Part shown: positions 32,956-40,956 of the stretch, piece by piece | How the letters are laid out: every line of letters starts with the position of its first letter | Position numbering within the stretch: position 1 is the stretch's first letter | NCBI RefSeq assembly: GCF_020782245.1 | Contig: NZ_JAJGNP010000010.1 | Span: 62,001-126,000, forward strand | From: Sphingobium soli | GTDB lineage: Bacteria > Pseudomonadota > Alphaproteobacteria > Sphingomonadales > Sphingomonadaceae | Direction of reading: 5' to 3' | DNA length: 64,000 nt | The notes under the pieces: generated by a model | Told to the model about the DNA's origin: nothing | The model's input: the letters and a program-made list of their open reading frames with translations, nothing else | The model's database searches: none | Translations under genes and position numbers: made by a program

Positions 32956-35532
32956 TCACCCCTGCTTTCCGATCACCGGCTCCAGCGCCTGCGCCAGCGT
33001 CGCGCCCGAATAGGGTTTCTTGACCAGCGTCACATGCTGAAAACGCGGCGGCAGTTCCAGCCCGTCGCCATAGCCGGTGGCAAAGATGAACGGCACGCCC
33101 CGCTCGGCCAGCAGGTCGGCGATGGGCAGGCTGTTTTCATGGCCAAGGTTGAAATCCAGCACGGCCAGATCGACGGGCTGAAGCGCAATCGCTTCGCGCG
33201 CGCGTCCGACGCTGGCGGCGGTAAACACCTCCGCGCCCAGATCGCGCAAGGCGTCCTCGCCATCCATGGCGATGATCATATTGTCTTCGACCAGCAAAAC
33301 ATGGCGATCGCGCAGCAACCCGGGCATGGGAGCGGCAGCAGGCTTTACGCGATCGCGTCCCACGCTGTCAGGCAGCACCGACACGACATGGCGCGACGGG
33401 ATGCAGAAGTGCGCCTCGATCCCCGCCAGGCGATAATTGATCTCCGCATCGCCGCCCAGATCATAGGGGATGGACCGTTCGATTACGGTGGAGCCGAAAC
33501 CGCGCCGGGTCGGCGCGACGACCGGCGGCCCGCCGCTTTCGGTCCAGTCTATCAGCAGGCTGCCATCCGCATCCACCCGCCAGTCGATCGCGACGATGCC
33601 GCCATCGGACAACGCGCCATATTTGGCGGCGTTGGTCAGCATTTCATGAATGACGAGCGCCAGTACCGTAAAACAGGCAGGGGTCAGCAGGACGTTGGGG
33701 CCGGTCAGGCGTACGCGATCGCTGCGCTCGGCCAGATAGGCGCCGGCTTCTACTTCAATGAGGTCGATGAGCCGGGCCGGGCTCCAGCGGTCGGCGGTGA
33801 TCTGGTCATGCGCGCGGGCCAATGCATGGACGCGACTTTCCAGCGTGCCAATAAAATCTTCGACCGACTGCGCGCTCTCCCGCGTCTGGGAGATCAGGCC
33901 GCGAATGAGCGACAGGATGTTGCGAACGCGGTGATTCAATTCGGCGATCAGCAATTCCTGCTTCTCGTTTGCCCGTTGCCGTTCCGCGTCTGCCGAATCG
34001 GACAGGCGCAGGATGACTTCCAGCAAGGCGGTGCGCATCGCCTCCGCCACGCGCAGTTCGGCGGGCGTAAAGGGTCGCGCGGTGCCTTTGACCAGTTCCG
34101 ACCATTCCTCGAAACTCTTGCGCGGCGTCAGGCGCGGGCCGTTGGGACCATATTCAATATGCTTGTCCTGCTTGCCCGCCCACCGCACGGAGCGCAGCTG
34201 TTCGGCGCGAAACAGCACGACATAATCGCGTGGCCGGCGGGAAATCGGGATGGCCAGTACCCCCGCCGCCCGGTCGGCATGACGGGCCGCATCGGGCAGC
34301 AGTTGGGACAGGTTGTCCGTGGTGAATATCTGGCTCGCCGCCGTTCGATTGAGCATCGACACGATCGCGGCAAAAGCGTGTTCATCCGGCGTCAGCCCAG
34401 ACAGGCTGATATGCCCGTCAATATAAACGCCCACGCCATCGGCGGGAATGGTGTCGAACATGATGTCGCCCAGCCAGCGCGCGTTGGACAGCAGGTCATG
34501 ATCCTGCGCCACCGCCGACAGCAACCGGTCAGCCACCTGCCGCGCCATGCCTTCATAATGGGCGGTTTCCGCCCGCTCGCGGCTTTCGAGCATCATCGAG
34601 AATATCTGGCCGAACAACTCAGCGGCGCTGCGCTGCGCAAAGGTCGGCAATCGCGGTTCATAATGGTGGCAGGCGAACAGCCCCCACAGCTTGCCGCCGA
34701 CGATGATCGAGATCGACAGGGATGCGCCGACGCCCATGTTGTGCAGATATTCGATATGGATGGGCGATACCGCGCGGGTCAGACACAGCGACATGTCGAG
34801 CGCCGCGCCATGGGGGTCGAGCGCGGGCAGGACCGGCACCGGCTGCGCCTGCACATCGGCGATGATGCGGAATATGTTGCGCAGATACAGGGCGCGCGCC
34901 TGCGAGGGAATGTCCGACGCGGGGTAGTGGAGTCCGAAAAAGCTTTCGATGCCGGGCCGCAACGCTTCGGCGACGACCTCGCCATCGCCGCCATCGGCGA
35001 AGCGATAGACCATCACGCGGTCGAACCCGGTAAGCGCGCGCACCTGCCTTGCGCCATCGCGCAGGAAGGCGGACATGGATTCGGCCTGCGCCAGGCGCGA
35101 CACCATGGAGCGAACCGTGCTGCTCGCCTCCATCTCGTCATGGCTGGCGGGTTCCGCCTCCACGATCACCATCGGACCGGAAAAATGCACCGCCACGTCG
35201 AAGGCGGGGCCATCCTTGATGAGCGGAAGCGAAAAGAGCCGCTCCACCGAATCAGGACCGCGCAGCAACGTGATGCGATTGCGCAGCGCGTGGATCGCAT
35301 CTGCTTCGAAAATATCAGCGACCGGGCGGCCCAGCATATCGTCGGGGGACAGACCGATAAATTGCGCGCTGTTGGCGGACGCGCGCGCCACCAGCCAGTC
35401 GGCCGTCAGGGCGATGAGAAAGCCGAACGGCTGCACCGCACCCAGAATATGGATCGGCTCGCGATCACAATTGCTCAGGTCGACGGCGAAACCGGGGTCG
35501 GTCGCGTCGCTGCCGGGATCGCCTTCAGCCAT
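32956..35532 (-). CDS. bphP: Bacteriophytochrome hybrid: PAS-GAF-PHY-HWE/HisKA_2 kinase-receiver
   Basis: An 858-residue red/far-red photoreceptor. The chromophore Cys22 lies in LSNCDREPIHILGAVQPFG, and the GAF domain has the biliverdin-contact motif HYPASDIPSQARALYLRN. A PHY domain follows, with PRKSFEEWSELVKG near its end. The kinase has AELNHRVRNILSLIRGLISQTRE, the HWE/HisKA_2 phospho-His box, and an ATPase end (GFGSTVIERSIPYDLGG). The C-terminal receiver reads HVLLVEDNMIIAMDGEDAL with the phosphoacceptor Asp in VDLAVLDFNLGHENS. The ATG at 35532 overlaps the bphO 3' end by eight bases, so chromophore enzyme and receptor are coupled. Confidence 0.94.
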   Translation of the reverse strand: MAEGDPGSDATDPGFAVDLSNCDREPIHILGAVQPFGFLIALTADWLVARASANSAQFIGLSPDDMLGRPVADIFEADAIHALRNRITLLRGPDSVERLFSLPLIKDGPAFDVAVHFSGPMVIVEAEPASHDEMEASSTVRSMVSRLAQAESMSAFLRDGARQVRALTGFDRVMVYRFADGGDGEVVAEALRPGIESFFGLHYPASDIPSQARALYLRNIFRIIADVQAQPVPVLPALDPHGAALDMSLCLTRAVSPIHIEYLHNMGVGASLSISIIVGGKLWGLFACHHYEPRLPTFAQRSAAELFGQIFSMMLESRERAETAHYEGMARQVADRLLSAVAQDHDLLSNARWLGDIMFDTIPADGVGVYIDGHISLSGLTPDEHAFAAIVSMLNRTAASQIFTTDNLSQLLPDAARHADRAAGVLAIPISRRPRDYVVLFRAEQLRSVRWAGKQDKHIEYGPNGPRLTPRKSFEEWSELVKGTARPFTPAELRVAEAMRTALLEVILRLSDSADAERQRANEKQELLIAELNHRVRNILSLIRGLISQTRESAQSVEDFIGTLESRVHALARAHDQITADRWSPARLIDLIEVEAGAYLAERSDRVRLTGPNVLLTPACFTVLALVIHEMLTNAAKYGALSDGGIVAIDWRVDADGSLLIDWTESGGPPVVAPTRRGFGSTVIERSIPYDLGGDAEINYRLAGIEAHFCIPSRHVVSVLPDSVGRDRVKPAAAPMPGLLRDRHVLLVEDNMIIAMDGEDALRDLGAEVFTAASVGRAREAIALQPVDLAVLDFNLGHENSLPIADLLAERGVPFIFATGYGDGLELPPRFQHVTLVKKPYSGATLAQALEPVIGKQG

Positions 35533-36064
35533 GCGCCATCGCCTTCTGCGCCGCCGCGCCGGCGGCAAAAAGGGCGAAGGCGGCGAGCGCGCCCTGCACG
35601 GCGTCGTTCAGCCAGCCTTCGCCGCCTTCCGCAGCAGCGCCGTCAAGCGCGCGCTGGAAGGCCAACCATTCCCCCTTGTCATGAGTCGCGGAAAGATAGG
35701 CGCTGGGGAGCCCCGGTCCGACCCGGCGGGCGAGGAAGGCGCCGCCAAGGCGGGACCCTTCCAACGCATAGAGCAAGCCCCAGCGATACCCGTCGCCCCC
35801 TGCGGATTCGAGGCTGAGCGACTGCGGCGGCGCGACGCCCAGAGCGGCGAGATCCTGCGCCAGAAACGGCATACGCGTCTGGTCCGGCTGCGCCGCCGGC
35901 TCCAGCGCCGACAAAGCGCGGCTGTGCGCGCTTAGAAAATCAGCATAATCCCGAGCGTTATCGAGGGGAAAGTCCGCAAACAGGGCATCAACCCGATCAT
36001 GGCTCGCCATCGTCGCTTCACGCAGGGCCTGACGGGTGCGGCCAGCATCGGGGGATTTCGTCAC
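35525..36064 (-). CDS. bphO: Heme oxygenase supplying biliverdin (BphO)
   Basis: A 179-residue heme oxygenase that opens heme to biliverdin IX-alpha, the chromophore of BphP. The proximal His is in LREATMASHDRVDALFADF and the distal helix in GYRWGLLYALEGSRLGGAFLARRV. Length fits the bacterial HugZ-unlike, HmuO/BphO class. It is the first gene of a two-gene unit with bphP. A 241-base spacer with no obvious operator separates it from the divergent RcnB-like gene. Confidence 0.92.
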   Translation of the reverse strand: MTKSPDAGRTRQALREATMASHDRVDALFADFPLDNARDYADFLSAHSRALSALEPAAQPDQTRMPFLAQDLAALGVAPPQSLSLESAGGDGYRWGLLYALEGSRLGGAFLARRVGPGLPSAYLSATHDKGEWLAFQRALDGAAAEGGEGWLNDAVQGALAAFALFAAGAAAQKAMAHG

Positions 36065-36305
36065 TCGGTGGTCCTAAGAGGGATGGGAGAAAATGTCTTT
36101 AATCTGCATCAGCTTCGGTCAGCCCCGGGGTGGCTGCGCTGACGCACCAGTCTTGCACCCTACGTAAAACCTTCCCCAAAGACCATATTGGGTCGCAAGA
36201 TTCTTTCGCAATGCTGACATGAAGGTTCAGCGATCGCTCACCACCATGTGCCTATAACCTGATCATTAGGGGCGCTGTGCCCCGTATCAGGAAAGTGCTG
36301 GACCC

Positions 36306-37217
36306 ATGTTCAAGAGGATCATGCTGGCAGGATTGATGAGTGCGACGGTGCTGGGCGGGATCGTGCCGGCCTATGCGCAGGAACGTGCACCCCGTGGCGA
36401 ACGCGGCATGCGTAATGGCGATGGCGCCGCCGTGTCGCGCGGAAATCGCATGAACCAGCCGCGCGGTGACGCCGGCCGCGCCGCCGGAACGCAGCCGCGC
36501 GCCCAGCCGCCGCGTCAGATGGCGCCGGCGCAACCCGACAATCGCCTGCGCGGAAACGCCGCCCGCGCGGTCGAGCAGGCGCGCGAACGGCGCGAGCAGT
36601 GGCAGGCCGGGCGCGCCGAACGTCGACCGGGCATGGATGACCGGCGCGGCGATCGTCGCGATGGCAGGCAGGATTGGCGCAACGAACGGCAGGACCGACG
36701 GGCCGATCGTCGGGATAACCGGCAGGACCGGCGCGCGGATCGCCAGGATGATCGTCGCGACTGGCGTTCCGACCGGCGCGACGACCGGATCGATTGGCGC
36801 AATGATCGCCGCGATGCCAGGCCGGGCGACTGGCGCTGGACAGGCGGGCGCGAACGGGTCGATGTGCGGCGCTTTGACGAACGGACACGGTGGAATAACC
36901 AGCGGCGCTGGGACAATGGCTGGCGTCAGGACCGCCGCTATGACTGGCGCAGCTATCGCAACCGCTATGGCGATCGCTACCGGGTCGGGCGCTATTATGC
37001 GCCGCGCGGATGGAGCTATGGCTATCGATCCTTTTCGGTCGGGCTTTTCCTGAACGACCTGCTCTACGCCAATAATTATTGGATCAACGATCCCTATGCC
37101 TATCGGCTTCCTCCCGCCTACGGCACGCTGCGCTGGATCCGCTATTATGACGATGCGCTGCTGGTCGATGTTCGCGACGGCTATGTCGTCGACGTCATCC
37201 GCGACTTTTTCTGGTGA
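36306..37217 (+). CDS. RcnB-like periplasmic protein with Arg/Asp repeats
   Basis: A 303-residue exported protein with a signal peptide (MFKRIMLAGLMSATVLGGIVPAYAQ). Residues 100-175 are an extended, imperfect repeat of short units such as DRRADRRDNRQDRRADRQ, giving alternating charge. The C-terminus DPYAYRLPPAYGTLRWIRYYDD and the ending VVDVIRDFFW belong to the RcnB family, first known from nickel/cobalt homeostasis in E. coli. In sphingomonads these genes are numerous and metal roles are unproven. A strong terminator follows at 37272. Confidence 0.85.
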   Translation: MFKRIMLAGLMSATVLGGIVPAYAQERAPRGERGMRNGDGAAVSRGNRMNQPRGDAGRAAGTQPRAQPPRQMAPAQPDNRLRGNAARAVEQARERREQWQAGRAERRPGMDDRRGDRRDGRQDWRNERQDRRADRRDNRQDRRADRQDDRRDWRSDRRDDRIDWRNDRRDARPGDWRWTGGRERVDVRRFDERTRWNNQRRWDNGWRQDRRYDWRSYRNRYGDRYRVGRYYAPRGWSYGYRSFSVGLFLNDLLYANNYWINDPYAYRLPPAYGTLRWIRYYDDALLVDVRDGYVVDVIRDFFW

Positions 37218-37271
37218 CGCGCCGGTTTTCTGAATTCGCGGCTTCCTGAACTGGCCTTCAGGAGTCCCTGG

Positions 37272-37301
37272 CCCCGGCGCGGCGACGCGTCGGGGTCTTT
37301 T
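37272..37301 (+). terminator. Rho-independent terminator after the RcnB-like gene
   Basis: CCCCGGCGCG (37272-37281) pairs with CGCGTCGGGG (37286-37295) with one G-U pair and a GCGA loop, followed by TCTTTT. It lies 55 bases after the stop, before the oxygenase gene. Confidence 0.85.
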
Positions 37302-37333
37302 CATCGCCGTCCTCCCTGTGGCAGGGAAGGCCT

Positions 37334-38023
37334 ATGACCGGTTCTTTCGATGCAGACGCTGCCGATGACGGCGGCATCGCCTCTCCTGCTCGCGCCGCCA
37401 TAGGCGATGCCGTGCGTGCGCGGCTGGAGCGCAACCCGATGGTGAGCCGTATCGATACGCCGCACCTGGAGATATTTGGGCGACAGGATTTCCTCAGTCC
37501 GGAAGAATGCGCCGAACTGCGCCGCCTGATCGACGCGAATGCGCAGCCGTCGACGCTTTTTTCCGGCAGCGCCAACGCAGACTATCGCACCAGCCACAGC
37601 GGCAACCTGTCGCCTCGCGATCCGCTGGTCGAACGGATTACCGAGCGCATCTGCGCGCTGACCGGATTGCCGGCGATCAGCGGCGAGACGCTTCAGGGAC
37701 AGCGCTATACCCCCGGCCAGGAATATAAGGTCCATTGCGACTATTTCCCGGCGACGGCGGACTATTGGCAAAGGATGCGCGGGACGGGCGGGCAACGCAC
37801 ATGGACGACGATGATCTATCTGTCCGCTGTCGAGGCCGGGGGAGAGACGCATTTCCCGCAATGCGAATTCATGGTCCCACCGGTCGAAGGGATGATCCTG
37901 ATCTGGAATAATATGGACCGGGATGGCGCGCCCAATCGCTTCAGCCTGCATGCTGCCCTGCCCGTGGAGCGCGGCACCAAATATGTCGTCACCAAATGGT
38001 TTCGCGAACGTCCCTGGGGCTGA
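37334..38023 (+). CDS. 2OG-Fe(II) oxygenase, prolyl 4-hydroxylase-like
   Basis: A 229-residue oxygenase of the P4Hc family. The iron ligands fit HxD in YKVHCDYFPA and a distal His in FSLHAALPVERGTKYVVTKWFRERPW, whose Lys binds 2-oxoglutarate. GETHFPQCEFMVPPVEGMILIWNN is the jelly-roll core between them. It is cytosolic in appearance (no signal peptide). It lies between the two RcnB-like genes, but after a terminator, so a shared transcript is not implied. The hydroxylated target is unknown. Confidence 0.9.
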   Translation: MTGSFDADAADDGGIASPARAAIGDAVRARLERNPMVSRIDTPHLEIFGRQDFLSPEECAELRRLIDANAQPSTLFSGSANADYRTSHSGNLSPRDPLVERITERICALTGLPAISGETLQGQRYTPGQEYKVHCDYFPATADYWQRMRGTGGQRTWTTMIYLSAVEAGGETHFPQCEFMVPPVEGMILIWNNMDRDGAPNRFSLHAALPVERGTKYVVTKWFRERPWG

Positions 38024-38120
38024 GAGGCTGATACAAATTGCGACATAAATGACTGGAATCTGACGGCGCCATTCCCGGTCCGTTCAGATGCGCGGGGCCA
38101 TATCTCTCTTCACTGGCGCA

Positions 38121-38145
38121 GGAACCGGAAAGCTAAAGATCGGTT
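38121..38145 (+). promoter_or_regulatory. EcfG-type promoter for the second RcnB-like gene
   Basis: GGAAC (38121-38125), 16 bases, GGTT (38142-38145), and the ATG 28 bases downstream. Spacing equals the EcfG consensus and the -10 matches three of four bases. The same GGAAC-N16-GGTT form precedes topoisomerase IB at 8624. Confidence 0.55.
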
Positions 38146-38173
38146 CGACGCCAAGCTGAATGGGAGACCAAAG

Positions 38174-38644
38174 ATGCGTAAACTGATCATATTGGGCCTG
38201 CTGGCCGCCACCGTCGCCCCCAGTGTCGCTTCGGCCCAATCCTATGGCGAAGCGCGCCGCAGCGAGCGGCAACTGCGCGAGGAAAAGCGCGATCTACGGC
38301 AGGCGCAGCGCCATGGCGACCGCCGTGATGTGCGCGAACAACGCCGCGACGTGCGCGAAGCCCGCCGCGAAGTGCGCGAGGACTGGCGTGACTATCGCCG
38401 CAGCCACCGCAACGTCTATCGCGGCGGCAACTGGCGCGCGCCCTTCCGCTATACCGCCTGGAACACCGGCGCACGGTTGCGGCCGGCCTATTATAGCTCG
38501 CGCTATTATATCGCCGACCCCTATCGCTATCGCCTGCCCCGCCCGGGCGCGAACCTGCGCTGGGTCCGCCACTATAACGACGTGCTGCTGGTGAACGTCC
38601 GTACTGGACGGGTGATGCAGGTGCATCGCGGCTTCTTCTGGTAA
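38174..38644 (+). CDS. RcnB-like periplasmic protein (short form)
   Basis: A 156-residue exported protein with signal peptide MRKLIILGLLAATVAPSVASAQ. Residues 25-80 form an Arg/Asp/Glu-rich, probably helical, charged segment (REEKRDLRQAQRHGDRRDVR). The RcnB-type C-terminus is DPYRYRLPRPGANLRWVRHYND with final RVMQVHRGFFW. It is about half the length of the paralogue at 36306, mainly because the charged repeat is shorter. An EcfG-type promoter precedes it and a perfect terminator follows, so it is a single-gene unit probably induced in stress. Confidence 0.87.
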   Translation: MRKLIILGLLAATVAPSVASAQSYGEARRSERQLREEKRDLRQAQRHGDRRDVREQRRDVREARREVREDWRDYRRSHRNVYRGGNWRAPFRYTAWNTGARLRPAYYSSRYYIADPYRYRLPRPGANLRWVRHYNDVLLVNVRTGRVMQVHRGFFW

Positions 38645-38664
38645 ACCAGAGGGCGCAGACGCAG

Positions 38665-38697
38665 CGGCCCCGTTCCAGATGGAACGGGGCCGTTTCT
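38665..38697 (+). terminator. Rho-independent terminator, 12-bp perfect stem
   Basis: CGGCCCCGTTCC (38665-38676) pairs perfectly with GGAACGGGGCCG (38681-38692) around an AGAT loop, followed by TTTCT. It closes the RcnB-like single-gene unit 20 bases past its stop. Confidence 0.9.
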
Positions 38698-38859
38698 GTC
38701 GTGCCGTGCAGCCGACGAGGGTGTACCGCCCTTGGCCGCGCCGCCCGTTGCCAGGCGCACGCGGCCGATAATGCGCGCGAGGCGCATCATCAGTCCGAAA
38801 GGGGGGTGGACCATAGGGGCAAACGCCGTTTTATGGCCATTGTTCCCCATTTTTCCGCA

Positions 38860-40440
38860 TCAGGCGGCCAGCGCCTCCGCGATCAGTTTGCGGCTGTTTT
38901 CGATGCCGTAAAGGGCGATGAAGCTGCCCATGCGTGGCCCCTGATCCGCGCCTAGCAGCGTCTGATACAGCGCCTTGAACCAGTCCCGCAGCTCGGCGAA
39001 TCCGAATGCTTCGTCCTTGCCGATGGCATAAACGATATTCTGGATGTCCTCCGCGCTGGCATCGGCCGGCAGCGCCGCCAATTCCAAGTCCAGCCGCTTG
39101 AGCGCCGTTGCCTCGTTCGCCTCCGGCGCGCGGCGCTGGAGCGTCGGCGCGACGAAATCGCGGTGATAGGCGAGCGCATGACCGATCAGCCCGTCGAGTT
39201 CGGGATAGGTGTCGACGCTCGCGCCCGGCACATAATTTTGCAGATAGCCCCATACCTGTTCGCGGCTGGCGTCGCCCATCACGCCGACCAGATTCAGCAA
39301 CAGGCCGAACGTCACCGGCAGCTCGCCCTGCGGCAGCTTGCCGTCATGGATATGATGCACCGGATTGCCGAGTTGCTGCTCGATGGTCTGGCGCGGATAG
39401 TTGCCGCGGAACTGCCAATATTCGTCCACCGCGCGCGGAATGACGCCCATGTGCAGCTGCTTCGCCTTTTTCGGCTCGCGATAGGCGTAGAAGGCCAGGC
39501 TTTCCTGCGGGCCATAGGTCAGCCATTGTTCGAGACTGAGGCCGTTGCCCTTGGACTTGGAGATTTTCTCGCCCTTTTCGTCCAGGAACATTTCGTAGTT
39601 GAAGCCTTCGGGCGGGCGTCCGTCCAGTGCGCGGCAAATCTTGGACGACTGCGTGACCGAATCGATCAGGTCCTTGCCCGCCATCTCATAATCGACACCC
39701 AGCGCATACCAGCGCATCGCCCAGTCGACCTTCCATTGCAGCTTGGCACCGCCCGACAGGATCGACTGCTCGATCGTCTCGCCATCATCCTCGAAGCGCA
39801 CGAGGCCTGCTTCCGCGTCGATCACCTCGACCGGCACCTGGAGCACGATGCCGCTTTTGGGCGAAATCGGCAGGACGGGCGAATAGGTTGCCTGCCGTTC
39901 CTTGCGCAGCGTCGGCAGCATGATGTCCATGATTGCCTGATAGCGCCGCAGCACCTGCCGCAGCGCGTCGTCGAAAGCACCGGCGCGATATTGTTCGGTC
40001 GCAGACACGAACTCGTAATCGAAACCGAAGCGGTCGAGAAATTCCCGCAGCATCGCATTATTATGATGGGCGAAACTTTCGAACTTTTCGAACGGGTCGG
40101 GCACCTGCGTCAACGGCTTGCCCAGATGCGCATTGAGCATCGCCTGGTTGGGCACATTGTCGGGCACCTTGCGCAGCCCGTCCATGTCGTCGCTGAACGC
40201 CACCAGGCGCGTGGGAATATCCGACAGCGCATGATAGGCGTTGCGCACCATCGTCGTGCGCAGCACTTCGTTGAACGTGCCGATATGGGGAAGACCCGAT
40301 GGGCCGTAGCCGGTTTCGAACAGGATATGCCCTTTGTCCGGCGCGCCGTTCGGATAGCGCTTGAGCAGCTTGCGCGCTTCTTCATAGGGCCAGGCCTTGG
40401 ACGCCTGAGCGGCGGAGCGGAGCGGATCGGGGATAGTCAT
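38860..40440 (-). CDS. lysK: Lysyl-tRNA synthetase, class I
   Basis: A 526-residue class I enzyme charging tRNA-Lys. The HIGH-like motif is PSGLPHIGTFNEVLRT and the KMSKS-like motif is EKISKSKGNGLSLEQW. The catalytic fold also shows LVAFSDDMDGLRKVPDN. This archaeal-type enzyme is also known in many alphaproteobacteria, where it replaces the class II LysS. The C-terminal helical domain ends IALYGIENSRKLIAEALAA. It is a single-gene unit divergent from a PilZ gene. Confidence 0.95.
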   Translation of the reverse strand: MTIPDPLRSAAQASKAWPYEEARKLLKRYPNGAPDKGHILFETGYGPSGLPHIGTFNEVLRTTMVRNAYHALSDIPTRLVAFSDDMDGLRKVPDNVPNQAMLNAHLGKPLTQVPDPFEKFESFAHHNNAMLREFLDRFGFDYEFVSATEQYRAGAFDDALRQVLRRYQAIMDIMLPTLRKERQATYSPVLPISPKSGIVLQVPVEVIDAEAGLVRFEDDGETIEQSILSGGAKLQWKVDWAMRWYALGVDYEMAGKDLIDSVTQSSKICRALDGRPPEGFNYEMFLDEKGEKISKSKGNGLSLEQWLTYGPQESLAFYAYREPKKAKQLHMGVIPRAVDEYWQFRGNYPRQTIEQQLGNPVHHIHDGKLPQGELPVTFGLLLNLVGVMGDASREQVWGYLQNYVPGASVDTYPELDGLIGHALAYHRDFVAPTLQRRAPEANEATALKRLDLELAALPADASAEDIQNIVYAIGKDEAFGFAELRDWFKALYQTLLGADQGPRMGSFIALYGIENSRKLIAEALAA

Positions 40441-40567
40441 AATGCACAGCCCCTAGTCCTGACGGCAAGGAAAGAAAACGCCTTTTGATGACAAAGGCCG
40501 ACAGGAGCACGCGCCGCTTTGCGTCATCGATGTACAATATGCTATAGATGTGTGAAGTGGAGGCGAT

Positions 40568-40915
40568 ATGCACATACAACGCAGCCATCAACGCGTGTCT
40601 GTTGAGATACCTGTCGTCGTGACAACCGTGCTCGACTATCAGGATGGGGTGGTGATAGATCTGAGCGAGGGCGGCGCGCAGGTGGCGGGGTGTTCCCTGC
40701 CTGCGGGAATGTCCTGCCAGCTGGATCTTGATGGCCACATTACCTTTGGCCTGGTGCGCTGGTCCGAAGAGGATCGCATGGGCATCCGTTTCCCCTATCC
40801 GCTGGCCGAAGGCCCCTTGTTCGACAAGCTGATGCTGGCGCGCGCCGCGCGCACCGAGGCAATGACTGTGCCGCCTCGCGTGCAGGGTGCTGGTTTTGGC
40901 CGCCGGATGGGCTGA
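40568..40915 (+). CDS. PilZ domain protein
   Basis: A 115-residue PilZ protein. RSHQRVSVEIPVVV gives the RxxxR part and VVIDLSEGGAQVAGC the DxSxxG part, followed by QLDLDGHITFGLVRWSEEDRMGIRF. It is predicted to bind c-di-GMP. The basic C-terminus (PPRVQGAGFGRRMG) is disordered. AGTGGAGG lies five bases upstream of the ATG. The next gene is a helicase 41 bases downstream, possibly on the same transcript. Confidence 0.87.
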   Translation: MHIQRSHQRVSVEIPVVVTTVLDYQDGVVIDLSEGGAQVAGCSLPAGMSCQLDLDGHITFGLVRWSEEDRMGIRFPYPLAEGPLFDKLMLARAARTEAMTVPPRVQGAGFGRRMG

Positions 40916-40956
40916 AACAGGTTTTCCTTTTGTTCCCGCTGCTCTAAGCCGGCGGG

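Noticed and set aside
33034-35817. 927-codon open frame antisense to bphP
   Set aside because: High GC leaves the opposite strand open. The translation lacks any family pattern, while bphP shows full domain architecture.
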